Source: Flagellimonas profundi (GTDB taxonomy: Bacteria; Bacteroidota; Bacteroidia; Flavobacteriales; Flavobacteriaceae). From it: DNA of 64,000 nt. A model generated the notes under the pieces. That model was not told where the DNA came from. It was given only the letters and a program-made list of their open reading frames with translations, and ran no database searches. The translations under genes and the position numbers were made by a program. Positions 35,095-42,649 of this stretch are shown here, piece after piece; position 1 is the stretch's first letter, and each line of letters starts with the position of its first letter. The DNA lies in NCBI RefSeq assembly GCF_017313275.1, contig NZ_JAFLNM010000002.1, forward strand, positions 248,001 to 312,000, given 5' to 3'.

Positions 35095-36446
35095 TGGCTA
35101 GTAGAAACTTTTATATTCAACTTATCCTTAGGGTTATTTTTATAACTCTTACCGCCATTGCATTGGCCTTTTCACTATCCTATAAATCGTATTTTACATT
35201 CGGGTTTTGTGCCATTATTTTGGTGGTACAGGTGTTTTCATTGATAACCTTTATCAATCGAACGAACCGAAAAATAGCCTATTTTTTTGATGCCATTAAG
35301 AACGAGGATTTTACCCTTCGTTTCCCCGAAGGAGTTACTATTGAGTCTTTCAAGGAGCTAAACCGAAGCCTCAATAGGGTCAATGGTCTAATCCAAGAGG
35401 TTCATTTACAGCTTCAAATAAGGGAGCAATATTATCAGGAAATTCTGAAACAGGCCAGCATTGGTATCATGACATACAACGAGAAAGGGCATATCCTTTT
35501 TGCAAACCCCACATTGGAGCAATTACTGGATTACACACCACTGAACCATATCAAACAACTGAAGCAGGTGGATGAAAACCTGTACCAGATCTTTAAAAAC
35601 TTTAAGCCTTTTCAGCGGAAGCTGTTCCAGTTGTCCAATGAACGGGAACAAACACAATTGGCCATAAAGTCAACACCGTTGACATTGGATCGCCAGTCGT
35701 TACAACTAGTTGTGGTACAGGATATTCATAAAGAGTTGGATGAGAAAGAAACGGAATCGTGGGTGCGACTCATCCGAGTGCTGACCCACGAGATCATGAA
35801 CACTATTACCCCAATTACTTCCATTTCGGATTCCATCATCAAATATTACCGTAAAGGGGATAAGATCACTCCGATGGAAGAATTGGAAGAGGGTCAAATC
35901 AAGAACACCTTAAAAGGTCTGGAGGTCATTAAAGAGCAGGGAGGGGACCTTATGGATTTTGTGCAATCGTACCGAAGTTTATTGCACGTGCCGGAACCCA
36001 ATAAATCCTTGGTAAAAGGGAAGGACCTTTTGGAAAAAATCGACGTGCTCATGTCCGCCCGATTGATTGATGGGGAGAGTGAGTTCTCCACTATTTGCCA
36101 GCCAGCGGACCTGGAGTTCTATATCGACGAAAAACAAATTTCCCAAGTGCTGATCAACTTGGCCAAAAATGGTTTGCAATCTGTGGATTCCATTAAAGGT
36201 GGAAAGGTACAAGTGACCGCGGGAATTGATGAAAACGGTTCAAAATTTATCGACATCAGAGACAACGGGCCGGGCATTCCTCCCGAGGTTATAGACGAAA
36301 TTTTTGTGCCTTTTTTCACTACAAAAAACGAGGGAACAGGCATTGGGCTCAGTCTTTCCAAAAGGGTGATGCAACTTCACGGTGGAAGCATTCAAGTGCG
36401 TTCGGTCCCACATACAGAAACTATCTTCCGACTTACTTTTGCCTAA
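35094..36446 (+). CDS. Sensor histidine kinase with minimal periplasmic loop
   Basis: Partner kinase of the preceding regulator. Two TM helices at about residues 6-28 and 33-53 are joined by only a handful of residues (YKSYF), so there is essentially no periplasmic sensor domain. Next come a linker (about 55-115), a PAS-like domain (about 120-215), the phospho-acceptor helix with His232 (LTHEIMNTITPI) and an ATPase domain with an N-box (NLAKNGLQS), G1 (DNGPGIP), F-box (FVPFFTTK) and G2 (GTGIGLSLSK). Kinases with this topology often need a partner membrane protein for sensing; the nearby FtsX permeases are the obvious candidates, by inference. Confidence 0.92.
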   Translation: MASRNFYIQLILRVIFITLTAIALAFSLSYKSYFTFGFCAIILVVQVFSLITFINRTNRKIAYFFDAIKNEDFTLRFPEGVTIESFKELNRSLNRVNGLIQEVHLQLQIREQYYQEILKQASIGIMTYNEKGHILFANPTLEQLLDYTPLNHIKQLKQVDENLYQIFKNFKPFQRKLFQLSNEREQTQLAIKSTPLTLDRQSLQLVVVQDIHKELDEKETESWVRLIRVLTHEIMNTITPITSISDSIIKYYRKGDKITPMEELEEGQIKNTLKGLEVIKEQGGDLMDFVQSYRSLLHVPEPNKSLVKGKDLLEKIDVLMSARLIDGESEFSTICQPADLEFYIDEKQISQVLINLAKNGLQSVDSIKGGKVQVTAGIDENGSKFIDIRDNGPGIPPEVIDEIFVPFFTTKNEGTGIGLSLSKRVMQLHGGSIQVRSVPHTETIFRLTFA

Positions 36447-36453
36447 TCAAATC

Positions 36454-36897
36454 ATGAAAAAAGAGCTTTTAGAATTTTGCTGGAAACAGGTTGACGAACG
36501 AACAGATCGCCTCAAAAAACAGAGCCGTGAACTCCAAGAGTCATTGGGCTCCGAAACCAAAAGCTCCGCAGGTGACAAGCACGAAACGGGAAGGGCCATG
36601 GTACAATTGGAACAGGAAAAGCTAGGCCAGCAATTACAGGAACTCGATGCAACACGAAGCATTCTGAACAAGATCAACGTTGAAAAACCCACAGAAAAAA
36701 TATGTTTGGGTTCTATGGTGAAAACAAGTATGGCAGATTATTTTATTGCCGTTTCCGCAGGTTCTTTTAAGAAAGAAGGGGATGTAGTTTACTGCATTTC
36801 GGCCAATGCGCCCATTGCCAGATTGTTACTCGGAAAGGAAAAAGGGGAACACTTTGTTTTTAATGGAAAAAAACAATCCATTTTAGCAGTGGATTAA
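36454..36897 (+). CDS. Small protein with Gre-factor C-terminal-like domain
   Basis: 147 aa, cytoplasmic. The N-terminal half is helical and charged (QSRELQESLGSETKSSAGDK, then HETGRAMVQLEQEKL), likely a coiled-coil hairpin; the C-terminal half (LGSMVKTSMADYFIAVSAG to NAPIARLLLGKEKGEHFVF) resembles the FKBP-like C-terminal domain of GreA/GreB (SPIGRALIGKxxGD). Proteins of this type are often labelled 3-oxoacyl-ACP synthase in databases; nothing in the sequence supports that. I chose the ATG at 36454, because the in-frame ATG at 36382 lies inside the kinase gene. It begins 7 bases after the kinase stop, so it is co-transcribed with the two-component system. Binding to RNA polymerase is only inferred. 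Confidence 0.75.
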   Translation: MKKELLEFCWKQVDERTDRLKKQSRELQESLGSETKSSAGDKHETGRAMVQLEQEKLGQQLQELDATRSILNKINVEKPTEKICLGSMVKTSMADYFIAVSAGSFKKEGDVVYCISANAPIARLLLGKEKGEHFVFNGKKQSILAVD

Positions 36898-37061
36898 GGT
36901 TTGTCTTCCACAAGTTCCATTTTGAAATTACCTTTACTTTAAGTCCCTCAGAGAAAAATATTATTGAAGTTCACTGTTAAATGAGACTCCCTTTTTGAAC
37001 CTTCTGAAGAAATTTCTTATTTTAAGAAAGAAAAATTATACAAACACCTCAACCATTATCT

Positions 37062-39482
37062 ATGCGAAAAGTCCTTTTTTCTTTTCTAATCCTTGTTTTT
37101 ATCAGCTTTACTCCGCCTCTTTTAAAAGAACGCGAGCCTATCAGTTTAAAAAACATAACAGAAAAGCTTGAGAACTATGGTCTATTGGCAAATGAACGAA
37201 CCTTGATCATAACGGACAGGGATTATTATAAAAAGGGAGAGAGAATCTGGTCCCGTGTTTATTTAACCAACGGCCTTAGCAATCAACAAAAACCACTTAG
37301 CGGTGTCATTTATTTAGAGCTGTTGGATGAGAACGGCAAATTGGTTGATAAGAGAAAGCTGAAGGTTTCTGACTACGGTGCATTTGGTGATCTGTTCATT
37401 AAAAATGAATGGGATTCCGGAACCTATTATTTAAGGGCATTTACCAAGCTGATGCTAAACAATGATACCCCAAGGTCCCAAATGAAACCTATTTATATTG
37501 GTGTTTCCGATCGATTGCCCCATTTTGTTGAGGATTTCAACACGCCCACATCCATAATGATCGAACAAGAGGGCGGTGCCCTTGTTCATAATGTTATGTC
37601 CACTATTGCGATTAAAGGGATTAATAGTGACGGTGAGATGTTGGGGGAGACGGGAGAAATTTTGGATGAACAGGACAATGTTGTCACAAGTTTTAAACTG
37701 ATTTCTCCAGGATATGGAAAAGCTCATTTTTTACCTCAATTTGGACATGATTATAGACTTGTAATCAGTTCGGGGTCAGACACTTTTGAAAAGGAACTGC
37801 CAAAGGTCCAAAGAGAAGGATTTTCGCTTCGTATAAAAGAAAGCGGCGACCATATCTTGGTCAATATGACCAATACCGGTGAAAATGGCCTTAAGGGGTG
37901 TTTTCTTTTAACCCATTCCGGAGAAAAGACCCTTGATGTTTATAGCTTGGGAGAGACTTCGGAAGAAAACGCCAAGCTTCTCAAGATTTCTAAAAAAAAC
38001 ATGGGTGATGGTTTTGTTTCATTCTCCCTTTTTGACAAAAACGGAACGGTCCAAAGCCAAAGATCTGTGTTTTTGGATAATTCAAAAACAGAGAATTTAG
38101 ATCTTGAACTAAAACATACCGTCTTAAAAAAGGGGGATTCTATTCAGCTTAACATTAAAAATGGAGTTGGCACAAAAGGAGAGGTCTCATTGGCTGTTGT
38201 ATCAGCAAACCGTATCAACAAAAATGAGGGTTCTGAGGATATTTTTGCCATAAAAAATCCTTTTAGAACATCTGAAGTACTGTCCAATTTATATTTAAAT
38301 GAGCCTATCAAAAGAAAGGAGGTTTTGGACGCCATAATGATTTTGGATAGTTCCAAAGTTGTTGATTGGGAAACAGTCAGGGGCTTTAACGTCCGCGATA
38401 TTAATTACGCTCCGGAATTGGGCATTATGATTTCTGGTCGCATAAAGAACAAGAATCGGAATGCTGCGGATAAAACAAAAGCAATGTTAACCGTGGCCGG
38501 AGCAAAACCTTTTCAAGAAATCGGTCAAATCAACAATAATGGAACTTTTGAGTTTGGTCCCTACATGTTTTTTGATTCTTTAAATGTTATCATTCACGCC
38601 AAAAACCAAAAGTTGGACGATCTCGATGGAAAAGAGGTCTCAATAGATGTTTTTAATGAGTGGCCAAAGTTTACCGCTTCAAAAGGCAGTGAGACATCAG
38701 ATGCAAAAAATAACCCCGCATTGAATCCCACTGATAATGGGAGCGTAACCAATTTAAAAAGCAATAGGTTGGATACCATGGAAAATGTGACGGTTTTGGA
38801 TGAGGTAGTTGTATCATCGGATAAGGCGTTAAAGTGGAAAGAGCTTAATAAAGAGTTGGATAAACTCACCCCATATTTGGTATACGATCATCGTATAGTG
38901 GCTGATTCCACGAACTTCAGATATGGTGCCATCAGTGCTCTAGACCTATTGTACGCGGTGCCCGGGGTTCTTATCAGGGGCAGCTTTCCGAATCAAAGAA
39001 TTGTCATACGAGGAGTTGGAACCATCAATGAATCAAACAGCCCTTTATTCCTTTATAATGGTGTTCCGGTTTCCCAGATAGCAGTGGAACAAATGTTGGC
39101 AGAAGAGATTATGTTCGTAGATGTTTTAAAGGGAGGAAGAACGGCGGCTTTTGGGGCCAGAGGGGGTAATGGTGTCGTCGCATTTTATTCCAAACGGGGC
39201 AGATCCACCAAAAAACTGGGTAAAAACCATTCTACAAACTGGGTCAACACCAATATTCCCGGTTTTTCAAGGTCCCGATTGTATAATGAATTAAAGGTAA
39301 GCAAAGAAAAAGGAGAGAATAGTCCCTTGTTATACTGGAATCCATCCCTCAAGACCAGCAAAGATTCCTTGATACAAATCGACACAAAAGGTGCAACAGG
39401 AACCTATATGGTTGAATTGCATGGTTTGGACAAAAATGGAAATCCGGTCAGGTCAAGAAAAATATTTGAGATCAAAGAATAA
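37062..39482 (+). CDS. Exported protein with macroglobulin-like N-terminus and barrel-less TonB plug
   Basis: Residues 1-20 form a signal peptide (VLFSFLILVFISFTPPLL). The N-terminal part (about 40-150: ERTLIITDRDYYKKGERIW, GVIYLELLDENGKLV, GTYYLRAFT) looks like the MG2 domain of alpha-2-macroglobulins; more beta-sandwich-like repeats follow to about 560. Around residues 610-710 is a TonB-receptor plug domain (LDLLYAVPGVLIRG, RIVIRGVGTIN, SPLFLYNGVPV, VDVLKGGRTAAFGARGGNG). The protein ends about 95 residues later, so the 22-strand barrel of a receptor is absent. Such plug-only proteins occur in Bacteroidota; their function is unknown. The 164-base upstream gap holds a small hairpin (37013-37029) and no convincing promoter. 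Confidence 0.75.
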   Translation: MRKVLFSFLILVFISFTPPLLKEREPISLKNITEKLENYGLLANERTLIITDRDYYKKGERIWSRVYLTNGLSNQQKPLSGVIYLELLDENGKLVDKRKLKVSDYGAFGDLFIKNEWDSGTYYLRAFTKLMLNNDTPRSQMKPIYIGVSDRLPHFVEDFNTPTSIMIEQEGGALVHNVMSTIAIKGINSDGEMLGETGEILDEQDNVVTSFKLISPGYGKAHFLPQFGHDYRLVISSGSDTFEKELPKVQREGFSLRIKESGDHILVNMTNTGENGLKGCFLLTHSGEKTLDVYSLGETSEENAKLLKISKKNMGDGFVSFSLFDKNGTVQSQRSVFLDNSKTENLDLELKHTVLKKGDSIQLNIKNGVGTKGEVSLAVVSANRINKNEGSEDIFAIKNPFRTSEVLSNLYLNEPIKRKEVLDAIMILDSSKVVDWETVRGFNVRDINYAPELGIMISGRIKNKNRNAADKTKAMLTVAGAKPFQEIGQINNNGTFEFGPYMFFDSLNVIIHAKNQKLDDLDGKEVSIDVFNEWPKFTASKGSETSDAKNNPALNPTDNGSVTNLKSNRLDTMENVTVLDEVVVSSDKALKWKELNKELDKLTPYLVYDHRIVADSTNFRYGAISALDLLYAVPGVLIRGSFPNQRIVIRGVGTINESNSPLFLYNGVPVSQIAVEQMLAEEIMFVDVLKGGRTAAFGARGGNGVVAFYSKRGRSTKKLGKNHSTNWVNTNIPGFSRSRLYNELKVSKEKGENSPLLYWNPSLKTSKDSLIQIDTKGATGTYMVELHGLDKNGNPVRSRKIFEIKE

Positions 39483-39522
39483 TTGGTCGATGTAGGGGAT
39501 AATTAAAAAACAATTTGACAAT

Positions 39523-40143
39523 TCAAGAACCCTCTTCTACAAGTTCCATGTCCGGTTTGTCTTTATGAAAAACGATAATAAGAAAAAGTATCCCGATAAT
39601 AACCAAAAACACGATTTCCAAGCTGGATAACATCTGATTCATCCCGAGTGATCTTTTGGATCGTTGTGTGAGCTGTCTTCCTTCAGATAGTTGTACCTCT
39701 GCAAGATTATCAAGGTTTGCACTTATACTGTGTAAAACGGATACAATTTCTTCTTTGTATTCATCATTATTGTGCTGATTGGCTTCCAAAGTTTTAAGCG
39801 CCGCATAATTTTCATTCAGATTTGATAGATATTGCGCTTCCTCAACAGTTAAGTCGGTCTTTTCAAAATCCGTAAGGATATTTTTGATTTCCGGGTATTG
39901 GGGAATTGATTTGTTGGCCGACGTATTGTTGGCCAAGAATAATTCTTTTTTATGAAAAAGGTTGTTGAGCCTATAAATATATTCCTGAACAACCAAGCGA
40001 TCCTCAAAAACGGAGTCTACCCCATGCTCAACCGTGTTAAAGTTCCTGTTGTTTAACCGATTGGATGCTAAAACCAATAAAAATGCGGCTGCAAGTACAA
40101 AGCCTGCATTAATTCGTTGCTTTATTGTTCTTCTTTTTGGCAT
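39523..40143 (-). CDS. Orphan four-helix-bundle sensor domain protein
   Basis: 206 aa membrane protein. TM1 lies at residues 12-28 (GFVLAAAFLLVLAS), followed by a long mostly helical periplasmic region (about 30-170) that looks like the four-helix-bundle ligand domain of chemotaxis receptors, and TM2 at about 172-193 (LEIVFLVIIGILFLIIVF). Only about a dozen residues follow (HKDKPDMELVEEGS), so there is no HAMP, kinase or signalling domain. It has its own promoter (40171-40178). It may signal to a separate protein, or be a stand-alone membrane protein; I do not recognise a named family member. Confidence 0.7.
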   Translation of the reverse strand: MPKRRTIKQRINAGFVLAAAFLLVLASNRLNNRNFNTVEHGVDSVFEDRLVVQEYIYRLNNLFHKKELFLANNTSANKSIPQYPEIKNILTDFEKTDLTVEEAQYLSNLNENYAALKTLEANQHNNDEYKEEIVSVLHSISANLDNLAEVQLSEGRQLTQRSKRSLGMNQMLSSLEIVFLVIIGILFLIIVFHKDKPDMELVEEGS

Positions 40144-40170
40144 CCTTTAGGGTTTTTACATGAATAGAAT

Positions 40171-40178
40171 CAAAAATA
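40171..40178 (-). promoter_or_regulatory. TAnnTTTG promoter element for the four-helix sensor gene
   Basis: TATTTTTG on the minus strand, 27 bases upstream of the ATG at 40143, predicting a leader of about 22 bases. No clear TTG at -33. Confidence 0.6.
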
Positions 40179-40215
40179 TAACTGGATAATATTAAAAATT
40201 TTATGTGGATGCAAA

Positions 40216-40277
40216 TCCGCCCAGCTTTTAGCTAACCATTCTAATCGAGCAAATCCAAATGTTTGAAGCCGGGCGGA
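40216..40277. repeat. GC-rich long-range inverted repeat in an AT-rich gap
   Basis: TCCGCCCAGC (40216-40225) pairs with GCCGGGCGGA (40268-40277), nine of ten positions matching, with 42 bases between. Inside are a small palindrome AGCTTTTAGCT (40223-40233) and a CAAA/TTTG pairing. No T-run follows, so it is not a standard terminator. Confidence 0.45.
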
Positions 40278-40291
40278 AAGTCATCAATCAA

Positions 40292-40651
40292 CTACAGTAC
40301 ACTTAACTCGCCAGACTCAAGTGCATTCTTCAAATCTGCTTTGACAACCGGATGGCTGTTAAAAAATCTTTTTCCATCGGTTTTTTTGATTTTTACCATT
40401 ACGGTACCATCTTTTTTCTCTTTGATTTCGGTAACCACAACTTTGTTGCCCACCACTCTTTTGTAGTTGGCTATCCCTCCTTTTTTAATGATAAAATTGG
40501 CCCTGGGAAAATCAATATGTTTGAACTGGGGCGTATCGGGACGTCCGATTTCCAAAACATCGCCAACTTTAACCTCTTGTGGGTTTACGCTTTGTGCATT
40601 GATATTTGTGGTGGCAACCACAAAAAGAAGTGCAAAAATTATCATTCTCAT
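40292..40651 (-). CDS. Small secreted protein of unknown function
   Basis: 119 aa. Residues 1-20 are a signal peptide (MRMIIFALLFVVATTNINAQ) cut before SVNPQEV. The mature part of about 100 residues is basic and beta-rich (VGDVLEIGRPD, GKRFFNSHPVVKADLKNALE). Homologs in flavobacteria are sometimes labelled dihydroorotase; there are no metal-binding motifs for that. A second ATG two codons later (40645) is an equally possible start. It follows the Gre/Rnk-like gene by 43 bases with no promoter between, so it is likely transcribed from the same sigma-54 promoter. Confidence 0.7.
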   Translation of the reverse strand: MRMIIFALLFVVATTNINAQSVNPQEVKVGDVLEIGRPDTPQFKHIDFPRANFIIKKGGIANYKRVVGNKVVVTEIKEKKDGTVMVKIKKTDGKRFFNSHPVVKADLKNALESGELSVL

Positions 40652-40694
40652 AACTATATCTATTTAGGGTTTACAATTAATTTTCATGTTTTTT

Positions 40695-41111
40695 CTATAC
40701 GTCAAAACTGGATGATAATTGGTGCGAATGTTCCACACCGACTATCTTGAAGGATTGAACATCCGAGGGAAACCCAAGTTGGATGTAATCGCCGACCGCC
40801 AGTCCTACCAAACTTGCTCCCAGGGTACTTACAATAGAAACCATATTCTTTTTAAGGTCTCCTCTGGTCGATGGAACCAGTTGAAACGTTTGTTGCGCTC
40901 CCTGCACAAATTCCACCGTTACCTTGGAGTTTAACCGAACCACATCGTCCGGCATATCCATCTCATCCTCCACCAAGGCCCGATCTACTCTTTCGCCCAA
41001 CTGTTCCAAGGCGTCCTTATGGGCATAGTCCTCATAAAACCTATGAAAGTTCAGTATTCGTTTCAGCGTTAGGTAATCCTTTTTTTCCATGATCAAGCTT
41101 CCGTATTTCAT
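40695..41111 (-). CDS. GreA/GreB- or Rnk-like protein under sigma-54 control
   Basis: 138 aa, cytoplasmic. The N-terminal third is helical (MEKKDYLTLKRILNFHRFYEDYAH); the C-terminal part (VVRLNSKVTVEF, MVSIVSTLGASLVGLAVGDYIQL) matches the FKBP-like domain of the Gre/Rnk group (SPLGxALLGxxxGD). Rnk proteins bind the secondary channel of RNA polymerase; that role here is inferred from fold resemblance. The first ATG (41111) is preferred because flavobacterial relatives begin MKYGSL. About 50 bases of leader separate it from a perfect sigma-54 promoter, and an NtrC-type regulator is encoded just upstream. Confidence 0.8.
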   Translation of the reverse strand: MKYGSLIMEKKDYLTLKRILNFHRFYEDYAHKDALEQLGERVDRALVEDEMDMPDDVVRLNSKVTVEFVQGAQQTFQLVPSTRGDLKKNMVSIVSTLGASLVGLAVGDYIQLGFPSDVQSFKIVGVEHSHQLSSSFDV

Positions 41112-41172
41112 TTCCAGTTCTTAACGGACGGGAGACTGAAAAATCAGCACCCCAGCATTTTGTTCATAAAAA

Positions 41173-41188
41173 TGCAAAGCCTGTGCCA
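41173..41188 (-). promoter_or_regulatory. Sigma-54 promoter for the Rnk-like gene
   Basis: On the minus strand TGGCAC-N5-TTGCA, with GG and GC ten bases apart, a full match to the -24/-12 consensus. The predicted start of transcription is near 41162. The GCA of the -12 box is also the outer end of an inverted repeat GCATTTT/AAAATGC (41155-41175) that spans the start site. Confidence 0.88.
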
Positions 41189-41279
41189 TTTGAAAGGACT
41201 TTCTTTTTGAACAACATTTAAAATGCTGTATATCAGTAGCTTATTTTTATTTTTATCTGGAACAAAGAAAAGTGTGAGT

Positions 41280-41313
41280 GGGTAATTTTTACCCGGATGG
41301 GGCGAAATACCCC
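41280..41313. promoter_or_regulatory. Two palindromes, candidate enhancer sites for the NtrC-type regulator
   Basis: GGGTAATTTTTACCC (41280-41294) is a perfect 6-bp-arm palindrome; GGGGCGAAATACCCC (41299-41313) is a 4-bp-arm palindrome with the same outer GGG/CCC. They lie roughly 118-151 bases upstream of the predicted sigma-54 start, with centres 19 bases apart. No T-run follows either, which argues against a terminator for the upstream regulator gene. Confidence 0.5.
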
Positions 41314-41318
41314 GGAGG

Positions 41319-42644
41319 TTATTTGAGTTTTTCGCGCAGTGTTTTACGGTTGATGCCCAAAATTTCGGCTGCTTTGGTCTTGTTGCCCTGAGTGGATAGG
41401 AGTACTTCCTGAATGTATTCTTTTTCTTTTTCCTGAAGTGTTTTAAATCCCTTTTCGGGGAAGTCGATTTTGTATTTCAGCTCATCGGGAAGATGTTCCA
41501 AAGTGATTTTTCCATCACACATGATCACGGCTCGTTGCACCACATTTTCCAGCTCGCGGATATTGCCTGGCCAAGAATATCGTTTCAACACTTCAAGGGC
41601 TTCATCCGCAATACGGACAAAACGGTCCTTGTACTCAATGCCGTATTTCTGCATGAATTTGTCCACCAATAAAGGGATGTCCGAAGTGCGTTCCCTTAGC
41701 GGTGGTACATCTACCGTAACCACGGAAAGACGATAGAAAAGGTCCTCACGAAAAGTTTTCTTTTGAATGAGTTCATCCAAATCACTATTGGTGGCAGCTA
41801 TGACCCTGACATCCAATTTTTCAGGTTTTTGGGAGCCGATTTTGGTAACCTCCTTTTCCTGAAGCACCCTGAGCAACCTATTTTGAACTGGTAGCGTGGC
41901 ATTTCCGATTTCATCCAAAAAAATTGTCCCCTTATGTGCCGCCTGGAAAAATCCGTCACGGTTTTCATTGGCACCAGTAAAAGCACCTTTGGTGTAACCG
42001 AAAAGTTCGGCTTCCAACAAATTTTCGGGAATGGCACCGCAGTTCACCGCAATAAAAGGGGCTCTTGCAAATTTACCGGAATAATGGATGGCCCGTGCCA
42101 CCAGTTCCTTTCCTGTTCCACTTTCCCCGCGCACCAAAACCGTGGCTCGGTTGTCCTTAACCCGATCAATTATCTCCGCAACTTTTTGGAAAGCTTCGGA
42201 ATTTCCGATCATATCGGCATAACCATTGGTAGCAACAGGTCTTACTGGAGGTGTTTTAAAGGTTTTCTTGGCTTCCTTACTGGCCAGGGCCTTTTTTACG
42301 GCCACTTCCAGTTCCGCTTTGGTAAAGGGCTTGGTCAAATAATCTGTTGCCCCATGTTTGATTACACTTGACGCATCTTCCACGGATGGAAAGCCGGTAA
42401 CTACCAACTTGGGCATATCCGGATAATGTTCGGCGACATATTTTACCAACTGCAGTCCATCAATATCTGGCATATTAATGTCCGTTACCAACAGATCTAT
42501 CTCGGTATCTTTTAAAATGTATAGCGCCTCCTTTACCGAAACAGCCTTGTATGTATGGTAATCCAGCGATTTTAAATGCCGCTGCAGCAGCTCAAGAATA
42601 TCAATGTCGTCATCAACGAGCAATATGTTCTCCTTTTTCAACAA
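41319..42644 (-). CDS. NtrC-family sigma-54-dependent response regulator
   Basis: 441 aa with the full set of domains: receiver (phospho-acceptor Asp55 in LLVTDINMPD; switch Lys105 in TKPFT), AAA+ domain with Walker A GESGTGKE (173-180), canonical GAFTGA loop (220-225), Walker B IFLDEIG (241-247), FREDLFYRL, and a Fis-type HTH at the very end (NKTAAEILGINRKTLREKL with one residue before it). It follows its kinase by 5 bases. The nearest sigma-54 promoter is 130 bases beyond its stop codon, in front of the Rnk-like gene, which is therefore the best candidate target. Confidence 0.95.
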   Translation of the reverse strand: MLKKENILLVDDDIDILELLQRHLKSLDYHTYKAVSVKEALYILKDTEIDLLVTDINMPDIDGLQLVKYVAEHYPDMPKLVVTGFPSVEDASSVIKHGATDYLTKPFTKAELEVAVKKALASKEAKKTFKTPPVRPVATNGYADMIGNSEAFQKVAEIIDRVKDNRATVLVRGESGTGKELVARAIHYSGKFARAPFIAVNCGAIPENLLEAELFGYTKGAFTGANENRDGFFQAAHKGTIFLDEIGNATLPVQNRLLRVLQEKEVTKIGSQKPEKLDVRVIAATNSDLDELIQKKTFREDLFYRLSVVTVDVPPLRERTSDIPLLVDKFMQKYGIEYKDRFVRIADEALEVLKRYSWPGNIRELENVVQRAVIMCDGKITLEHLPDELKYKIDFPEKGFKTLQEKEKEYIQEVLLSTQGNKTKAAEILGINRKTLREKLK

Positions 42645-42649
42645 AGCGC

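Noticed and set aside
36382..36453. Upstream ATG at 36382 for the Gre-like protein
   Set aside because: It lies deep in the kinase gene and adds a stretch without family similarity; ATG 36454 is preferred.
36454..36897. 3-oxoacyl-ACP synthase function
   Set aside because: This label is common for similar proteins, but no ketosynthase motif is present and the length is far too short.
37013..37029. Hairpin TTTCTTA/TAAGAAA as regulatory element
   Set aside because: Seven AT-rich pairs in an AT-rich gap; likely chance.
37062..39482. Complete TonB-dependent receptor
   Set aside because: Only a plug-like region is seen; there is no room for a barrel after it.
40292..40651. Dihydroorotase function
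   Set aside because: No metal-binding motifs, only about 100 mature residues and a signal peptide.
41280..41313. Terminator of the second NtrC-type regulator gene
   Set aside because: Both palindromes lack a following T-run; the position upstream of a sigma-54 promoter makes binding sites more likely.
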